DNA of 35,873 bases from a virus. The DNA lies in IMG/VR virus record IMGVR_UViG_3300020233_000127, positions 1-35,873 of that record; one strand, given 5' to 3'. The stretch's first letter is position 1, and the number at the start of each line of letters is the position of its first letter. A program made the translations under genes and the position numbers. Shown one piece after another: positions 1 to 6,801 of this stretch. The notes beneath the pieces are model-generated. The model was not told the DNA's origin and did not search any database. It worked only from the letters and a program-made list of their open reading frames with translations.

Positions 1-91
1 AGAAATATTTTCTGCATCTTTTAAAACAGAGGAAGAAGCGAGAGAATTCTGCAATAATTGGGAGCATCTTTTTTATTTACACGGTAAAGAA
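1..91. repeat. Exact 91-bp terminal direct repeat, left copy
   Basis: These 91 bases are identical to 35783-35873. The repeat lies inside an open reading frame that is continuous only if the two copies are merged. The simplest reading is an assembler overlap from a circular or circularly permuted molecule, not a biological terminal repeat. Confidence 0.95.
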
Positions 92-163
92 GCCATAGAA
101 ATAGATCGGATTTATGAACGAAGAAAGCGTAAATATTATGACAAAATCAAAGATAAAACTTAA
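2..163 (+). CDS. 3' part of an 82-aa AP2-like DNA-binding protein (5' part at window end)
   Basis: This is the downstream part of a gene split by the window ends. Joined with 35697-35782 it gives 82 residues ending at the TAA at 161-163. The pattern is a short beta-strand region with W-x-x-Q and R/K residues, then KTEEEAREF and a basic tail (YERRKRKYYDKIK). Small AP2/integrase-arm-like DNA-binding domains of phage proteins have this layout. It is the first plus-strand gene after the divergent promoter region at 35.6 kb and lies upstream of the replication initiator, so a regulatory or recombination-accessory role is possible. The family call is weak; the reading frame is well supported because the phase matches exactly across the junction. 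Confidence 0.75.
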   Translation, partial: EIFSASFKTEEEAREFCNNWEHLFYLHGKEAIEIDRIYERRKRKYYDKIKDKT

Positions 164-374
164 CTTTTATGAAATGCTATAGTAATACCACAAGTATAGT
201 AAAAGACGAGGAGGTCCGCGAACCACTGCATTCCTCCTCAGACAACACGAAAGACCACAAGTTGTTTGAAACGTCTTGTGGCAAACGCTACTTGGCGGTT
301 GTACCCATCAAGTTGAAGCTGACGATAGCAGGGTTAAAAAATATATGGAAGGCCTAAAGCAAAAAAATTAGATC
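164..374 (+). promoter_or_regulatory. Structured leader region upstream of the replication initiator
   Basis: About 210 bases with no convincing gene. It holds a copy of the recurrent leader element (208-250) followed by a hairpin CCACAAG (255-261) / CTTGTGG (275-281). CCACAAG also occurs at 188-194, so the 275-281 strand could pair with either copy and switch between two folds. A 62-codon frame (169-357) has no ribosome-binding site. A 31-codon TTG frame (276-371) is also open and equally unsupported. The region is most likely the 5' leader of the replication gene, but its function is inferred. Confidence 0.5.
208..250 (+). promoter_or_regulatory. Leader element copy E1
   Basis: Stem GAGGAGG (208-214) / CCTCCTC (233-239), with GAACCAC at 220-226 in the loop and ACAACACGA at 242-250 after the stem. 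This is the order seen in the leaders of the capsid and fibre genes. Unlike those, no start codon follows within 10 nt. A second hairpin comes next instead. Confidence 0.65.
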
Positions 375-438
375 AAAAAAAAATGGCTACCTGAAATCTG
401 CCCTGATCGATGGTAGCCACTACAATAAGGTATTTATG
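375..438 (-). ncRNA. Predicted antisense RNA against the replication initiator start
   Basis: On the minus strand a sigma70-like promoter (468-473 and 445-450) would start a transcript near 438. It would run through the hairpin TGGCTACC / GGTAGCCA (384-391 with 412-419, 20-nt loop) and end in nine consecutive U (opposite 375-383), a textbook intrinsic terminator. The product is about 60-64 nt and fully complementary to the Shine-Dalgarno (AAGG, 427-430) and start codons (436, 439) of the initiator gene. Its size, single terminator hairpin and position match countertranscribed RNAs that limit plasmid replication. This is predicted from sequence only. Confidence 0.6.
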
Positions 439-1467
439 ATGGCAAATATACATCACCCTCCAATTAATTCCAATAGTACAGAAGAAAAAATCTCACTTTC
501 CTATACGGTGGGGGTACCAACTGCTCTTTTAGAAGACCCTAACCTCACCGATCGACAATTTAGGCTGATGATTCACCTTATAGGCTTAGCTAGAAAAGAA
601 GGTTATTGCTGGGCTTCGGATAAGTATCTATCTCAGAAAATGAATGTCTCTATCAAGCAGATTCAAAGGGAGCTTCAATCTTTAGAAAAAAATGAATGGA
701 TAGTAAGAAATACCATCAAAGAAGGGATGAAATCTGTCCGATCTATCTATGTAACTCCGGCGTTTTCAAAAAATTCTTACGAATACTCACGTGTGAGTAC
801 CTCGGATACTCCCAGTGGAGCACCTCGGATACTCCCAGCTGACGTACCAATATCTAAAGCTTCTAATACATTAAGTAAGAAAGATAGTCCGAACTCCAAA
901 AGTTCAGACGTTACCCCTATTTTTTCTAAATTTTCTAAAGATATGGAGACGGCTTGTGAAACTCTTCTCTCCCATGTTTTCTCCCTTCCAGTTAAATCTC
1001 ATGACCCTCGAAAAGTGGAAACTACTTGGTTTAATTGGCTAGACTCTATGAGAAAGATAATGGAGATCGATCACAGATCTATATCCGAAGTAACCGAAAT
1101 GATCGACTATATCCACACCGACGACTTTTGGGACATAAATGTTCGTTCACCTCAGAAGCTTCGGGAGAAGTGGGTTGAGATAGAACTCCAAAAGAAAAAG
1201 AAACTTTCTAATCCTAAAAAAGAAGACAGACCTAAGGTTCATAAAGCCATAGCCCAAAAACTTCTAGACAAACTTAATGAAAAAAAACAGGAACTATCCG
1301 AAGAAATAAAAAATACAATTAAATATTCAATCCATCCTCAAGAAGTTGTGATTGGAATGACCAGTGCTCCTATGAACGATAAGACAATCCCATATGCCGA
1401 TCCTGAGTTCGTTCCTCATCTGCGTGGGTTCTTATCTAGATTTAATTTACAACAATATTTGACCTAA
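436..1467 (+). CDS. Phage/plasmid-type replication initiator with N-terminal winged helix
   Basis: A 343-residue protein. Residues about 35-100 form a winged HTH: LTDRQFRLMIHL, then a recognition helix region MNVSIKQIQRELQSLEK. This arrangement is typical of replication initiators and replisome organisers of phages and plasmids. A variable linker follows, then a C-terminal helical region (WFNWLDSMRKIM, TDDFW, LREKWVEIE) of the kind seen in O/DnaD-like loaders. It probably binds the origin and recruits host helicase. No phage polymerase, primase or helicase gene is present, so host enzymes must be used. Two ATG codons (436, 439) sit 5 and 8 nt after AAGG. The start region is covered by a predicted antisense RNA, suggesting translational control. 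Confidence 0.75.
   Translation: MMANIHHPPINSNSTEEKISLSYTVGVPTALLEDPNLTDRQFRLMIHLIGLARKEGYCWASDKYLSQKMNVSIKQIQRELQSLEKNEWIVRNTIKEGMKSVRSIYVTPAFSKNSYEYSRVSTSDTPSGAPRILPADVPISKASNTLSKKDSPNSKSSDVTPIFSKFSKDMETACETLLSHVFSLPVKSHDPRKVETTWFNWLDSMRKIMEIDHRSISEVTEMIDYIHTDDFWDINVRSPQKLREKWVEIELQKKKKLSNPKKEDRPKVHKAIAQKLLDKLNEKKQELSEEIKNTIKYSIHPQEVVIGMTSAPMNDKTIPYADPEFVPHLRGFLSRFNLQQYLT
445..473 (-). promoter_or_regulatory. Predicted sigma70-type promoter for the antisense RNA
   Basis: Read on the minus strand: TTGGAA (473-468), a 17-nt spacer, then TATATT (450-445). Both boxes are close to consensus and the spacing is optimal. It lies inside the first codons of the replication initiator gene and fires leftward across its start. 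Confidence 0.6.
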
Positions 1468-1507
1468 AATTGTTTGATAGGTATTGAATATTAAAAAGGC
1501 ATAATTA

Positions 1508-2107
1508 ATGGAATTTACTTTTGATTACAAACCAGAATCTAAACAGAGACCACGCTTCGGAGCTAAAGGGAAGGTTTACAACCCTCAACGGAAGAAATCT
1601 TTAGGATATAAATGGGATGCGGCTAAGCAAATGCGCTCACAAAGCTCAGAAAGGCCCCTAGAATCGCCTGTTTGTGTTAATATGATATTCCATATGCCTA
1701 TGCCTAAAACATGGTCACACAAGCGCAAGAAACAGCAATTAGGGAAACCGATGACTTCCAAGCCAGATGTCGACAATCTTATGAAGTGGATTCTTGATGT
1801 GTTAAATGGAATAGCTTACCAGGATGACAGGTACGTCACAAGCGGATACTTTCAGAAGATGTGGGGCTATGAAGGAAAAGTTCAAGTCTTTCTTCAAGAG
1901 GAAGAACTAAGCCTGATAGACGAGCTGCGCATCATAGGATCAGCTGCGGTGGAAATGCACGAAGCTTTAGATGACCTTTATCACTGGTCCGAGAGCCTCA
2001 CAAAGACTTATCCCAAAAATAATCAAATGCTCGCCTGCGCCAATATGGTAAAAGAGAAATGTCTTGATGGCGGTTTATTTGAAATATACGGAGAAAACGC
2101 ATGCTAG
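1508..2107 (+). CDS. rusA: RusA-family Holliday junction resolvase
   Basis: A 199-residue protein whose first ~125 residues match the RusA fold: an N-terminal KQRPR motif (12-16), then KPDVDNLMKWILDVLNG (about 85-101) and YQDDRYV. Asp87, Asp89, Lys93 and Asp106/107 correspond to the acidic and lysine residues that bind metal and cut the junction in E. coli RusA. The usual family length is about 120-140 residues, so the C-terminal ~70 residues are an unassigned helical extension. It would resolve branched recombination or replication intermediates before packaging, consistent with the recT/exonuclease operon elsewhere on the circle. An AAAGG precedes the ATG. Confidence 0.88.
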   Translation: MEFTFDYKPESKQRPRFGAKGKVYNPQRKKSLGYKWDAAKQMRSQSSERPLESPVCVNMIFHMPMPKTWSHKRKKQQLGKPMTSKPDVDNLMKWILDVLNGIAYQDDRYVTSGYFQKMWGYEGKVQVFLQEEELSLIDELRIIGSAAVEMHEALDDLYHWSESLTKTYPKNNQMLACANMVKEKCLDGGLFEIYGENAC

Positions 2108-2319
2108 GTGGTTGGAGAAGATTTAATCAAGAGAAGCCTAAAACAAAAAATCCTTTCGCTTTTTTGAGAGGTAGACGAGGGATTCTTTCTTTTGAAAAAG
2201 GATGTTGGGAGTTCATTTCAGGAAGACCCAAAGATAAGATTAATATCCCAGCAGTATTTCTGAAAGAGCTTTTTTTTATGGACGACTTTAGAGGTCGTAA
2301 ACAACTAAATAGGAAATAA
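2101..2319 (+). CDS. Small basic hypothetical protein
   Basis: A 72-residue protein starting at ATG 2101, 7 nt inside the end of the resolvase gene, with GGAG upstream. The overlap and good Shine-Dalgarno indicate translational coupling. It is rich in Lys, Arg and Phe (for example FAFLRGRRGILSFEKGCW) with no membrane segment or recognisable motif. I do not recognise it. It belongs to a run of small early genes that often encode host-takeover or accessory functions, but nothing in the sequence says which. Confidence 0.6.
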   Translation: MLGGWRRFNQEKPKTKNPFAFLRGRRGILSFEKGCWEFISGRPKDKINIPAVFLKELFFMDDFRGRKQLNRK

Positions 2320-2322
2320 ATA

Positions 2323-2586
2323 ATGGACAGTATTGAAAAAAAGAAAAAGATTGATGAAAGATTCATGAATGAAAAAGATTTCTATAAAATTTTAACTCCT
2401 GGTGACGGCGTATCTTCTTTACAGGTTTATGTAGTAGGAGGAGGGCAACAGCTATTGCTTTTTCTTAGAGCTTTTGAAGATAGGGATATTCCGTTTAGAA
2501 TTTTTGACTTTCAAACAGCTGAAGAAATTCTTCCCAACGAAATTTCCGTAAGAATAAAAAAACCAAATAAGAAAGAAAAAAAATGA
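2323..2586 (+). CDS. Small hypothetical protein
   Basis: An 87-residue protein that begins 3 nt after the preceding stop, with AGGA upstream of the ATG. A charged N-terminus (EKKKKIDERF) leads into a likely alpha/beta core (LQVYVVGGGQQLLLFLRAF, IPFRIFDF) and a lysine-rich tail (KKPNKKEKK). No known family is recognised. The next gene overlaps its stop by 4 nt (ATGA), so both are probably translated from one message. Confidence 0.6.
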   Translation: MDSIEKKKKIDERFMNEKDFYKILTPGDGVSSLQVYVVGGGQQLLLFLRAFEDRDIPFRIFDFQTAEEILPNEISVRIKKPNKKEKK

Positions 2587-2864
2587 AGTTTATGAATTGT
2601 GGAAGCTGCTCGGGAACGTGCCAAACTAACAACACCGGCATATGTCTTGGTTGTCAGCGCGGATTTGTCAACGTTCCCCAAGAAGATGCATGGATAAACT
2701 CCGAAGAAAGAGAAAAAGTTAAGCTTCAAGAAAGAAAAGAGGAAGTAGAAAATGCCCTTAAAAAGCCAAGCCCAACGGAAGTTCCTATGGGCAAAAGACC
2801 CAAGGCTAGCGAAAGAGTTCGAGCAGGCCACTCCCAAAGGGGAAAAGTTGCCGAAAAAAGTTAA
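2583..2864 (+). CDS. Small Cys-rich zinc-finger-like protein
   Basis: A 93-residue protein that overlaps the previous gene by 4 nt. Its N-terminus carries six cysteines, MNCGSCSGTC followed by GICLGCQRG. This resembles a small four-Cys zinc ribbon or rubredoxin-like knuckle. The rest is a charged helix (about 40-60) and a basic tail. There is a second possible ATG four codons in (MNCGS). The function is unknown; zinc-knuckle proteins of this size often bind nucleic acid or protein partners. Confidence 0.6.
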   Translation: MKFMNCGSCSGTCQTNNTGICLGCQRGFVNVPQEDAWINSEEREKVKLQERKEEVENALKKPSPTEVPMGKRPKASERVRAGHSQRGKVAEKS

Positions 2865-2885
2865 GAAGACGAAAGGAAAGAAGAA

Positions 2886-3143
2886 ATGAACCGGTGTGAA
2901 GAAAAAGTTTTAGAAATGATGGCCGAATGTGAATCTGATTTTTCCCCTCTTCAAATGTTTCACGCGTTAATTAATGGGGCCATAACTCTTGGTCTAAAAA
3001 ACTTTGATATCGATGGTAATAAACTTGGTTCCCTCTTAGAAGGGGCGCTTTCCAATGCTCTGACTGCCTATAATCTCGCTAATTATGCCGAAATATCAAA
3101 CGGTAAACAAATTCATTTTGGACCTTCACCAGGAGACGGATAA
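2886..3143 (+). CDS. Small acidic helical hypothetical protein
   Basis: An 85-residue acidic, mostly helical protein (EEKVLEMMAECE, LQMFHALINGAITLGLKNF) with a strong GAAAGGA before its ATG. Its TAA shares one base with the next ATG (TAATG), an arrangement typical of coupled phage genes. No domain is recognised. Confidence 0.6.
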   Translation: MNRCEEKVLEMMAECESDFSPLQMFHALINGAITLGLKNFDIDGNKLGSLLEGALSNALTAYNLANYAEISNGKQIHFGPSPGDG

Positions 3144-3520
3144 TGAGATGGAGAAAAAAATTTATAGATACCGAAAAACGAGTGGATCAAACCGAAAAAC
3201 GACTCGATCAAATAGAGGAAACCCTTAAAGAAATAAATTCAGGTCTTTATCAGATTAGGCATGAAATAAACCTCCTTATTTTAGAAAAAAGTAAAAGGGC
3301 CCATGAATATCCTATTGAGAAAGAGTATAGAATAGCGGAAACTTTAGAATACAAACTTTACAATATCCCCTTGGGTTTATCTGGCCCTCAGCCGTGCTGC
3401 CAAACAGGAAATACCTTAAGAAAAAATGGATTTCAGTTAATTGAAAATTTCCACTGCCTTACGCGTGAATCCCTTGATGTAGAAGAACTATGGGTGAAAA
3501 AGGAAGAGGTAGATGGTTAA
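3143..3520 (+). CDS. Coiled-coil hypothetical protein
   Basis: A 125-residue protein. Residues about 5-50 form a strong coiled coil with a repeated unit, EKRVDQTEKRLDQIEETL, so it probably oligomerises. The C-terminal half is globular with a CC pair (PQPCCQTG). It overlaps its neighbour by one base upstream and eight bases downstream. Function is unknown. Confidence 0.6.
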   Translation: MRWRKKFIDTEKRVDQTEKRLDQIEETLKEINSGLYQIRHEINLLILEKSKRAHEYPIEKEYRIAETLEYKLYNIPLGLSGPQPCCQTGNTLRKNGFQLIENFHCLTRESLDVEELWVKKEEVDG

Positions 3521-3824
3521 GTGCATTAAATATAACTCTTATGTGAAAGGGACCCTACTGGGCTTTGCCGACATCTTTGTTCCCAAGTGGGGAGTAGAGA
3601 TCTACGGTCTAACCTACCATCAGAAGGATGGGAAACGATGGGTAAACTTTCCATCAAGAGAATACGAGAAAGACGGAGAAAAGAAACGAATGTCCTACTT
3701 CAGGTTTCCCGATTCAGGGCACTACACTCTTTTTTGTGAAAAGGTCAAAGAGGCCATAGAAAATAAAATCAAAGAAACTCTAGGAGAAAATAACAATGAG
3801 TCTGATAGCACGTTTTGTTTTTGA
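3513..3824 (+). CDS. SpoVG-like small protein
   Basis: A 103-residue protein whose core reads LLGFADIFVPKWGVEIYG, then GKRWVNFPSREYEKDG and MSYFRFPD. A strand reading 'gxxDIxxPKWGxEI' followed by 'GKRWxxFPxR' resembles the SpoVG fold and the related small phage proteins that bind nucleic acid. The match is by eye, so the family is tentative. Its last 29 bases overlap the next gene in another frame, an unusually long overlap. Confidence 0.55.
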   Translation: MVKCIKYNSYVKGTLLGFADIFVPKWGVEIYGLTYHQKDGKRWVNFPSREYEKDGEKKRMSYFRFPDSGHYTLFCEKVKEAIENKIKETLGENNNESDSTFCF

Positions 3825-4041
3825 TAAAGGCGACCCAGTTGATGTTCGCTTAAACAGTGAGCAGAAAGATGAATTTCTGACCGCGATAAGAGATGGAAAT
3901 GTTTTCCATGATGATGAAGGAGAAGGCGTTTTTTATGCGAATCTAGAACACGCCCGCTTCTTTTATATTTCCAAAGAAGGAGTGGCTGCTCCTGCTAAAA
4001 CGGAAGAGAAACCAGAGGCAGAAGTCGTAGCTGAAAAGTAA
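3796..4041 (+). CDS. Small acidic hypothetical protein
   Basis: An 81-residue protein starting 29 nt inside the preceding gene, behind a clear AGGAG. A compact beta-rich body (LIARFVFDKGDPVDVRL, VFYANLEHARFFYI) ends in a low-complexity Ala/Glu/Lys tail. The fold looks like small single-domain phage proteins of unknown role. It is the last gene before a 52-base gap holding a degenerate copy of the recurrent leader element. Confidence 0.6.
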   Translation: MSLIARFVFDKGDPVDVRLNSEQKDEFLTAIRDGNVFHDDEGEGVFYANLEHARFFYISKEGVAAPAKTEEKPEAEVVAEK

Positions 4042-4057
4042 AAGTCAGCGCTTATGT

Positions 4058-4093
4058 TATAGTTAGAAGAACCCGAGAACCACTTTAGGGCTT
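4058..4093 (+). promoter_or_regulatory. Degenerate leader element copy E2
   Basis: GAACCAC at 4077-4083 lies in a loop closed by CCC (4072-4074) / GGG (4088-4090). TATAGT at 4058-4063 looks like a -10 box. The ACAACACGAGG tail is missing before the start codon; a loosely similar AAACACGGGAG lies just inside the gene. It may be a decayed copy of the element. Confidence 0.3.
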
Positions 4094-4612
4094 ATGGAAT
4101 GGCAACGCGAAACACGGGAGATTAAAACCCTCCGTGAAAACCCCGATAATCCACGCAGCTTATCAAAAAAACAATGCGAAGAGCTTAAAAAATCACTTCG
4201 TAAGTTTGGGCAGTGTGAACCAATCGTTATCCAACCAGATGGAACGATTATCGGCGGTCATCAAAGATTCAAAGTACTCAAGAAAATGGGAGCGAAGCAC
4301 ATCGATGTGTACACTCCCGAAGTTCCTTTATCAGACGACGAAGTTAAAGAGCTCACAATCCGCCTTAACAAAAACCATGGCGATTGGGATTTCGATATGC
4401 TCGCAAATGTCTGGGACGTTGACCTTCTCCTCGAAAGTGGTTTCTCTGCTGAAGAGCTTCACCTCGATATCTTAGAAGAAGAGACCAAACCCACCAAGTT
4501 TACTCTAACCGCTAAGTTCGAAAATGAAGACGACCTGCGCGAGGCAGAGCTAGACATCAAGGCTGTTATCTCCAAGTACAACACGGCAAGTTACAAGGTG
4601 AAGATGAAGTGA
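4094..4612 (+). CDS. ParB/Srx-fold N-terminal domain protein
   Basis: A 172-residue protein with the ParB N-terminal (ParB/sulfiredoxin) fold: ENPDNPRSL near residue 15, then PIVIQPDGTIIGGHQRFKVL with the signature GGHQR at 54-58, which binds the nucleotide in CTP-dependent ParB-like proteins. It lacks a separate ParB HTH and no ParA gene is nearby. Phages often carry this domain alone or with DNA modification enzymes, so a role in partition cannot be assumed. The next gene starts at a GTG overlapping its stop by 4 nt. Confidence 0.75.
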   Translation: MEWQRETREIKTLRENPDNPRSLSKKQCEELKKSLRKFGQCEPIVIQPDGTIIGGHQRFKVLKKMGAKHIDVYTPEVPLSDDEVKELTIRLNKNHGDWDFDMLANVWDVDLLLESGFSAEELHLDILEEETKPTKFTLTAKFENEDDLREAELDIKAVISKYNTASYKVKMK

Positions 4613-4887
4613 GAAGCTTAGCTGAGGTCATAGAGATGGATTGCCCAATAAGTCCAACTCTCGGCTCTGTCACTGTTACGGCTCTTCTACGGAGAGGAAG
4701 GAAAACACTTCTTACCCCACATAGAGAGTCTTCAGACATGGAATGCCAGGATTGTGGGTCAGTAGAAGGATACACTTGTAGAGATGGGGACCACCGTTGT
4801 TGGTTCTGTGCTCACGAAAAGTGTTTAGAGAAAGATTCAGAAATAACCAGAAAGATGGCCCAGAGAGCCAGTAGAAGTAAGTTTTAA
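4609..4887 (+). CDS. Zinc-finger-like small protein
   Basis: A 92-residue protein if translation begins at GTG 4609, which overlaps the ParB-like stop codon (GTGA). An internal ATG at 4738 would give a ~49-residue version starting right at the finger. The C-terminal half has CQDCG, CRDGDHRCWFC and HEKC, seven Cys and two His that could form one or two zinc sites. This is a phage early zinc-ribbon type of protein. Function is unknown. Confidence 0.55.
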   Translation: MRSLAEVIEMDCPISPTLGSVTVTALLRRGRKTLLTPHRESSDMECQDCGSVEGYTCRDGDHRCWFCAHEKCLEKDSEITRKMAQRASRSKF

Positions 4888-4898
4888 GGATAGGATAT

Positions 4899-5288
4899 AT
4901 GAGCAGACCAGAAAAACATATTGACTGGAGCATGGTAGATAAGCTTCTTCAAGCCCATACGCCGGGTACTGAAATTTCAGCTAGCTTTGACATGCATCCC
5001 AATACTTTTTATGACCGAGTGGAGAAAGAGTTCGGATGTGGTTTCACTGAGTATTGTGCACAAAAGAGAAAGAAAGGGAAAAATAACCTTAGATTGTCCC
5101 AGCTCAAAAACGCTTTAGAAGGAAATACTTCCATCCAAATTTGGCTTGGAAAAAACTGGCTTGGTCAGAAAGATGAGCCCAGGGAAAACAAAGAAATGGA
5201 TGCCCCTTTGGCCACAGCATTGCGAAGGTTACTGGAGGTAGAAAGCCCCGAGGAGTTCAAGAAAAATGAAGAAAGCCCCGAAGTTTAA
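4899..5288 (+). CDS. HTH protein, possible terminase small subunit
   Basis: A 129-residue protein. Residues about 8-45 form an HTH (WSMVDKLLQAHTPGTEISASF, MHPNTFYDRVEKEFG). A basic linker KRKKGKNN and a helical segment follow, with IQIWLGKNWLGQKDEP. This layout (N-terminal HTH, middle oligomerisation helices, 'IWLGKNWLGQ') recurs in phage proteins encoded just upstream of large terminases, and in some small terminase subunits. It sits about 1.5 kb before the large subunit. It probably recognises a DNA site; the terminase call is tentative. Confidence 0.55.
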   Translation: MSRPEKHIDWSMVDKLLQAHTPGTEISASFDMHPNTFYDRVEKEFGCGFTEYCAQKRKKGKNNLRLSQLKNALEGNTSIQIWLGKNWLGQKDEPRENKEMDAPLATALRRLLEVESPEEFKKNEESPEV

Positions 5289-5532
5289 ATGGACGAGCTG
5301 TGATGACAAATATCCTAAAGAAAAAACCTGGAATATTGTTTTGTGTGGAGACCCTGCGGTCTATGTAATTGCCTATTGGGTGGGGTGGCCCCATCGGTGG
5401 GAGGCTGGATACGGCGATGAAACAGCAAGACGCTGGCATCTTGAGAGAGATCTCTTCTGGACCCCTATCCCCGACCCCCCGGAGGGATATAGAGAGATGC
5501 CGCCCACATGGATACCAACGAGAGACCAATGA
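5266..5532 (+). CDS. DUF551-like small protein
   Basis: An 88-residue protein that overlaps the previous gene by 23 nt, with GAGGAG ten bases before the ATG. The pattern W-x-S-x-x-D-x-x-P near the start, a central Trp-rich strand region (VIAYWVGWPHRWEAGYG) and the ending LFWTPIPDPPEG match the layout of DUF551 proteins of phages, which usually end in 'HWMPLPEPP'. The role of the family is unknown. The next gene overlaps by 4 nt. Confidence 0.6.
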   Translation: MKKAPKFKWTSCDDKYPKEKTWNIVLCGDPAVYVIAYWVGWPHRWEAGYGDETARRWHLERDLFWTPIPDPPEGYREMPPTWIPTRDQ

Positions 5533-5903
5533 GCCATCTGAAGAGACGTAGTCTGTGTAAGAGCTGTAGGGTGTGTTTCATCAGAGACAATGACACTCAG
5601 GTGTATTGCCATTCATGTCTTTCTGAATCTTTCTCCCAATCTAAAAAACGTATTGAGGCATGGGAGGAAAGACGCAAGAGATGTTTTATTTGCCAACGAT
5701 GGTTTTTCGCGATAAATGGAAGAAGCACCTGCGGGGATAAATGTAAGGAAGATCTAGTTCTCGACAATAAAAATAGATATGCCAAAAACAAAAAAGAAAA
5801 AGAAGCCGCTTCCGAGGGGCTCACCTATGAAGGGAAGCAATGGCTGCGACTGAAATGGTCCCCGTCTTCTTTTATAGGCGATGAATGTGAGGCGCGCCAA
5901 TGA
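5529..5903 (+). CDS. Double zinc-knuckle protein
   Basis: A 124-residue protein. ATG 5529 is chosen because it overlaps the previous stop as ATGA; an upstream ATG (5508) would add seven residues. Two Cys clusters are visible: CKSCRVCFI with YCHSC, and CFICQRWF with CGDKC. Each looks like a treble-clef or zinc-ribbon finger. The second half is basic and helical. Function is unknown; nucleic-acid binding or adaptor activity is possible. Confidence 0.6.
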   Translation: MSHLKRRSLCKSCRVCFIRDNDTQVYCHSCLSESFSQSKKRIEAWEERRKRCFICQRWFFAINGRSTCGDKCKEDLVLDNKNRYAKNKKEKEAASEGLTYEGKQWLRLKWSPSSFIGDECEARQ

Positions 5904-6136
5904 TGCCATTAGTATACGGACTATGGAGAGAAGTTTTGACCTATCCCACCACCCAAGAAAATAAACTTACTGCTATCTGCGCAATCCTCCAGGTCTACAG
6001 CGCTCTTCTAGGGATGACCGATGATGACTTCAAAGATCTAACGGATCAAATAGGAAGCGCCTACAGGGGCCCTCTCCCTGACGGATACAGTGAAGAAGTA
6101 ATAAGATTTTACGAGGAGAGCAAGAGTCATGAGTGA
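5900..6136 (+). CDS. Small helical hypothetical protein
   Basis: A 78-residue, mostly helical and acidic protein that overlaps the preceding gene by 4 nt. The segment TAICAILQVYSALLGMTDDDFKDL looks like a packed helix pair, not a membrane span. No family recognised. Confidence 0.55.
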   Translation: MMPLVYGLWREVLTYPTTQENKLTAICAILQVYSALLGMTDDDFKDLTDQIGSAYRGPLPDGYSEEVIRFYEESKSHE

Positions 6137-6332
6137 AGAGTTTCGAACCCAAAAGTGCAATGAATGCGAAAAGGAACTTCCTATATATGAGTTTGGTTTT
6201 TCTCCCACTAGAGGAACCAATTTTACTAAGTGCAAATCATGCACAAAGAATAGAAGAAAAACTTGGTATCAGAAGGATCCCAACTTACTTCATGGCACAT
6301 GGAGAAAGAAGAAAGCTTTTCAGAAACTATAG
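6129..6332 (+). CDS. Small zinc-ribbon protein
   Basis: A 67-residue protein with CNECEKELP and CKSCTKNRR, a classic CxxC...CxxC zinc ribbon followed by a basic tail. The same N-terminal module is often found alone in phages or in front of HNH nuclease domains, but no HNH residues follow here. A competing frame (6133-6357) lacks the Cys motif and is rejected. A GAGGAG lies before the ATG. Confidence 0.6.
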   Translation: MSEEFRTQKCNECEKELPIYEFGFSPTRGTNFTKCKSCTKNRRKTWYQKDPNLLHGTWRKKKAFQKL

Positions 6333-6381
6333 AGAAGAGAGGGAAGACTGTTCTTAGAAAACAAAACAATACGGTGAAGAT

Positions 6382-6801
6382 ATGGACCTACCATCAAACT
6401 TACAGAAAGATATTTTAAATACTGCTGAGATAGCAGAGTACATGCGCGTTACAAGAAGTACCGTGGCCAACGCTCTTCATAAGGGAGTGATCAAAGGAAA
6501 CCAAATGGGTGGGAAGTATGGCATCTGGATAGTTCGCCAAAAAGATTTTATAGAGTATCTCAAAAAGACATTCCAGATTCCTGACGAGCAGAAAGAAGAA
6601 GCTGCTCTTGATGAGGGAAAGGTGGTGGATATTACTTTGAGCCTCAAGCCCAAGACAGCCACGGTTGACTCCAAGCCTGTTACTTGTCGCGTCTCGCCAG
6701 AAACTCTAGAGAAGATCGACAGGGAAAGAGCAAAGTCTCTTCCTATTCTTAGTAGATCAGCGCATCTAGGTAAGGTGGTAGACCAGCTTTATGTTCATTG
6801 A
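6382..6801 (+). CDS. Excisionase-type HTH DNA-binding protein
   Basis: A 139-residue protein. Residues about 11-60 match the excisionase/MerR-like small HTH: LNTAEIAEYMRVTRSTVANAL, then GGKYGIWIVRQKDFIEYL. The C-terminal half contains PVTCRVSPETLEKIDRERA, which could be a ribbon-helix-helix or dimerisation module. It overlaps the terminase gene by 11 nt. Position and DNA-binding domain make a packaging-site recognition or regulatory role plausible. With no integrase present, a true excisionase role is unlikely. Confidence 0.65.
   Translation: MDLPSNLQKDILNTAEIAEYMRVTRSTVANALHKGVIKGNQMGGKYGIWIVRQKDFIEYLKKTFQIPDEQKEEAALDEGKVVDITLSLKPKTATVDSKPVTCRVSPETLEKIDRERAKSLPILSRSAHLGKVVDQLYVH

Noticed and set aside
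1-91. Biological terminal repeat as in T7-like phages
   Set aside because: The repeat is very short and lies inside a gene that is intact only after merging, which fits assembly of a circular or permuted genome better.
208-250. Hammerhead or other known small ribozyme in the recurrent leader
   Set aside because: The conserved cores of hammerhead, twister or pistol ribozymes are absent from all copies.
169-357. 62-codon plus-strand frame
   Set aside because: It has no ribosome-binding site, the residue pattern is not protein-like, and it runs through paired RNA elements. Treated as a structured leader.
4134-4475. 113-codon plus frame inside the ParB-like gene
   Set aside because: It is a shadow of the ParB-like frame, which carries the GGHQR motif; no domain is visible in the alternative frame.
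4094-4612. Partition system (ParAB)
   Set aside because: There is no ParA ATPase and no separate ParB HTH. The ParB fold alone is common in phages with other roles.
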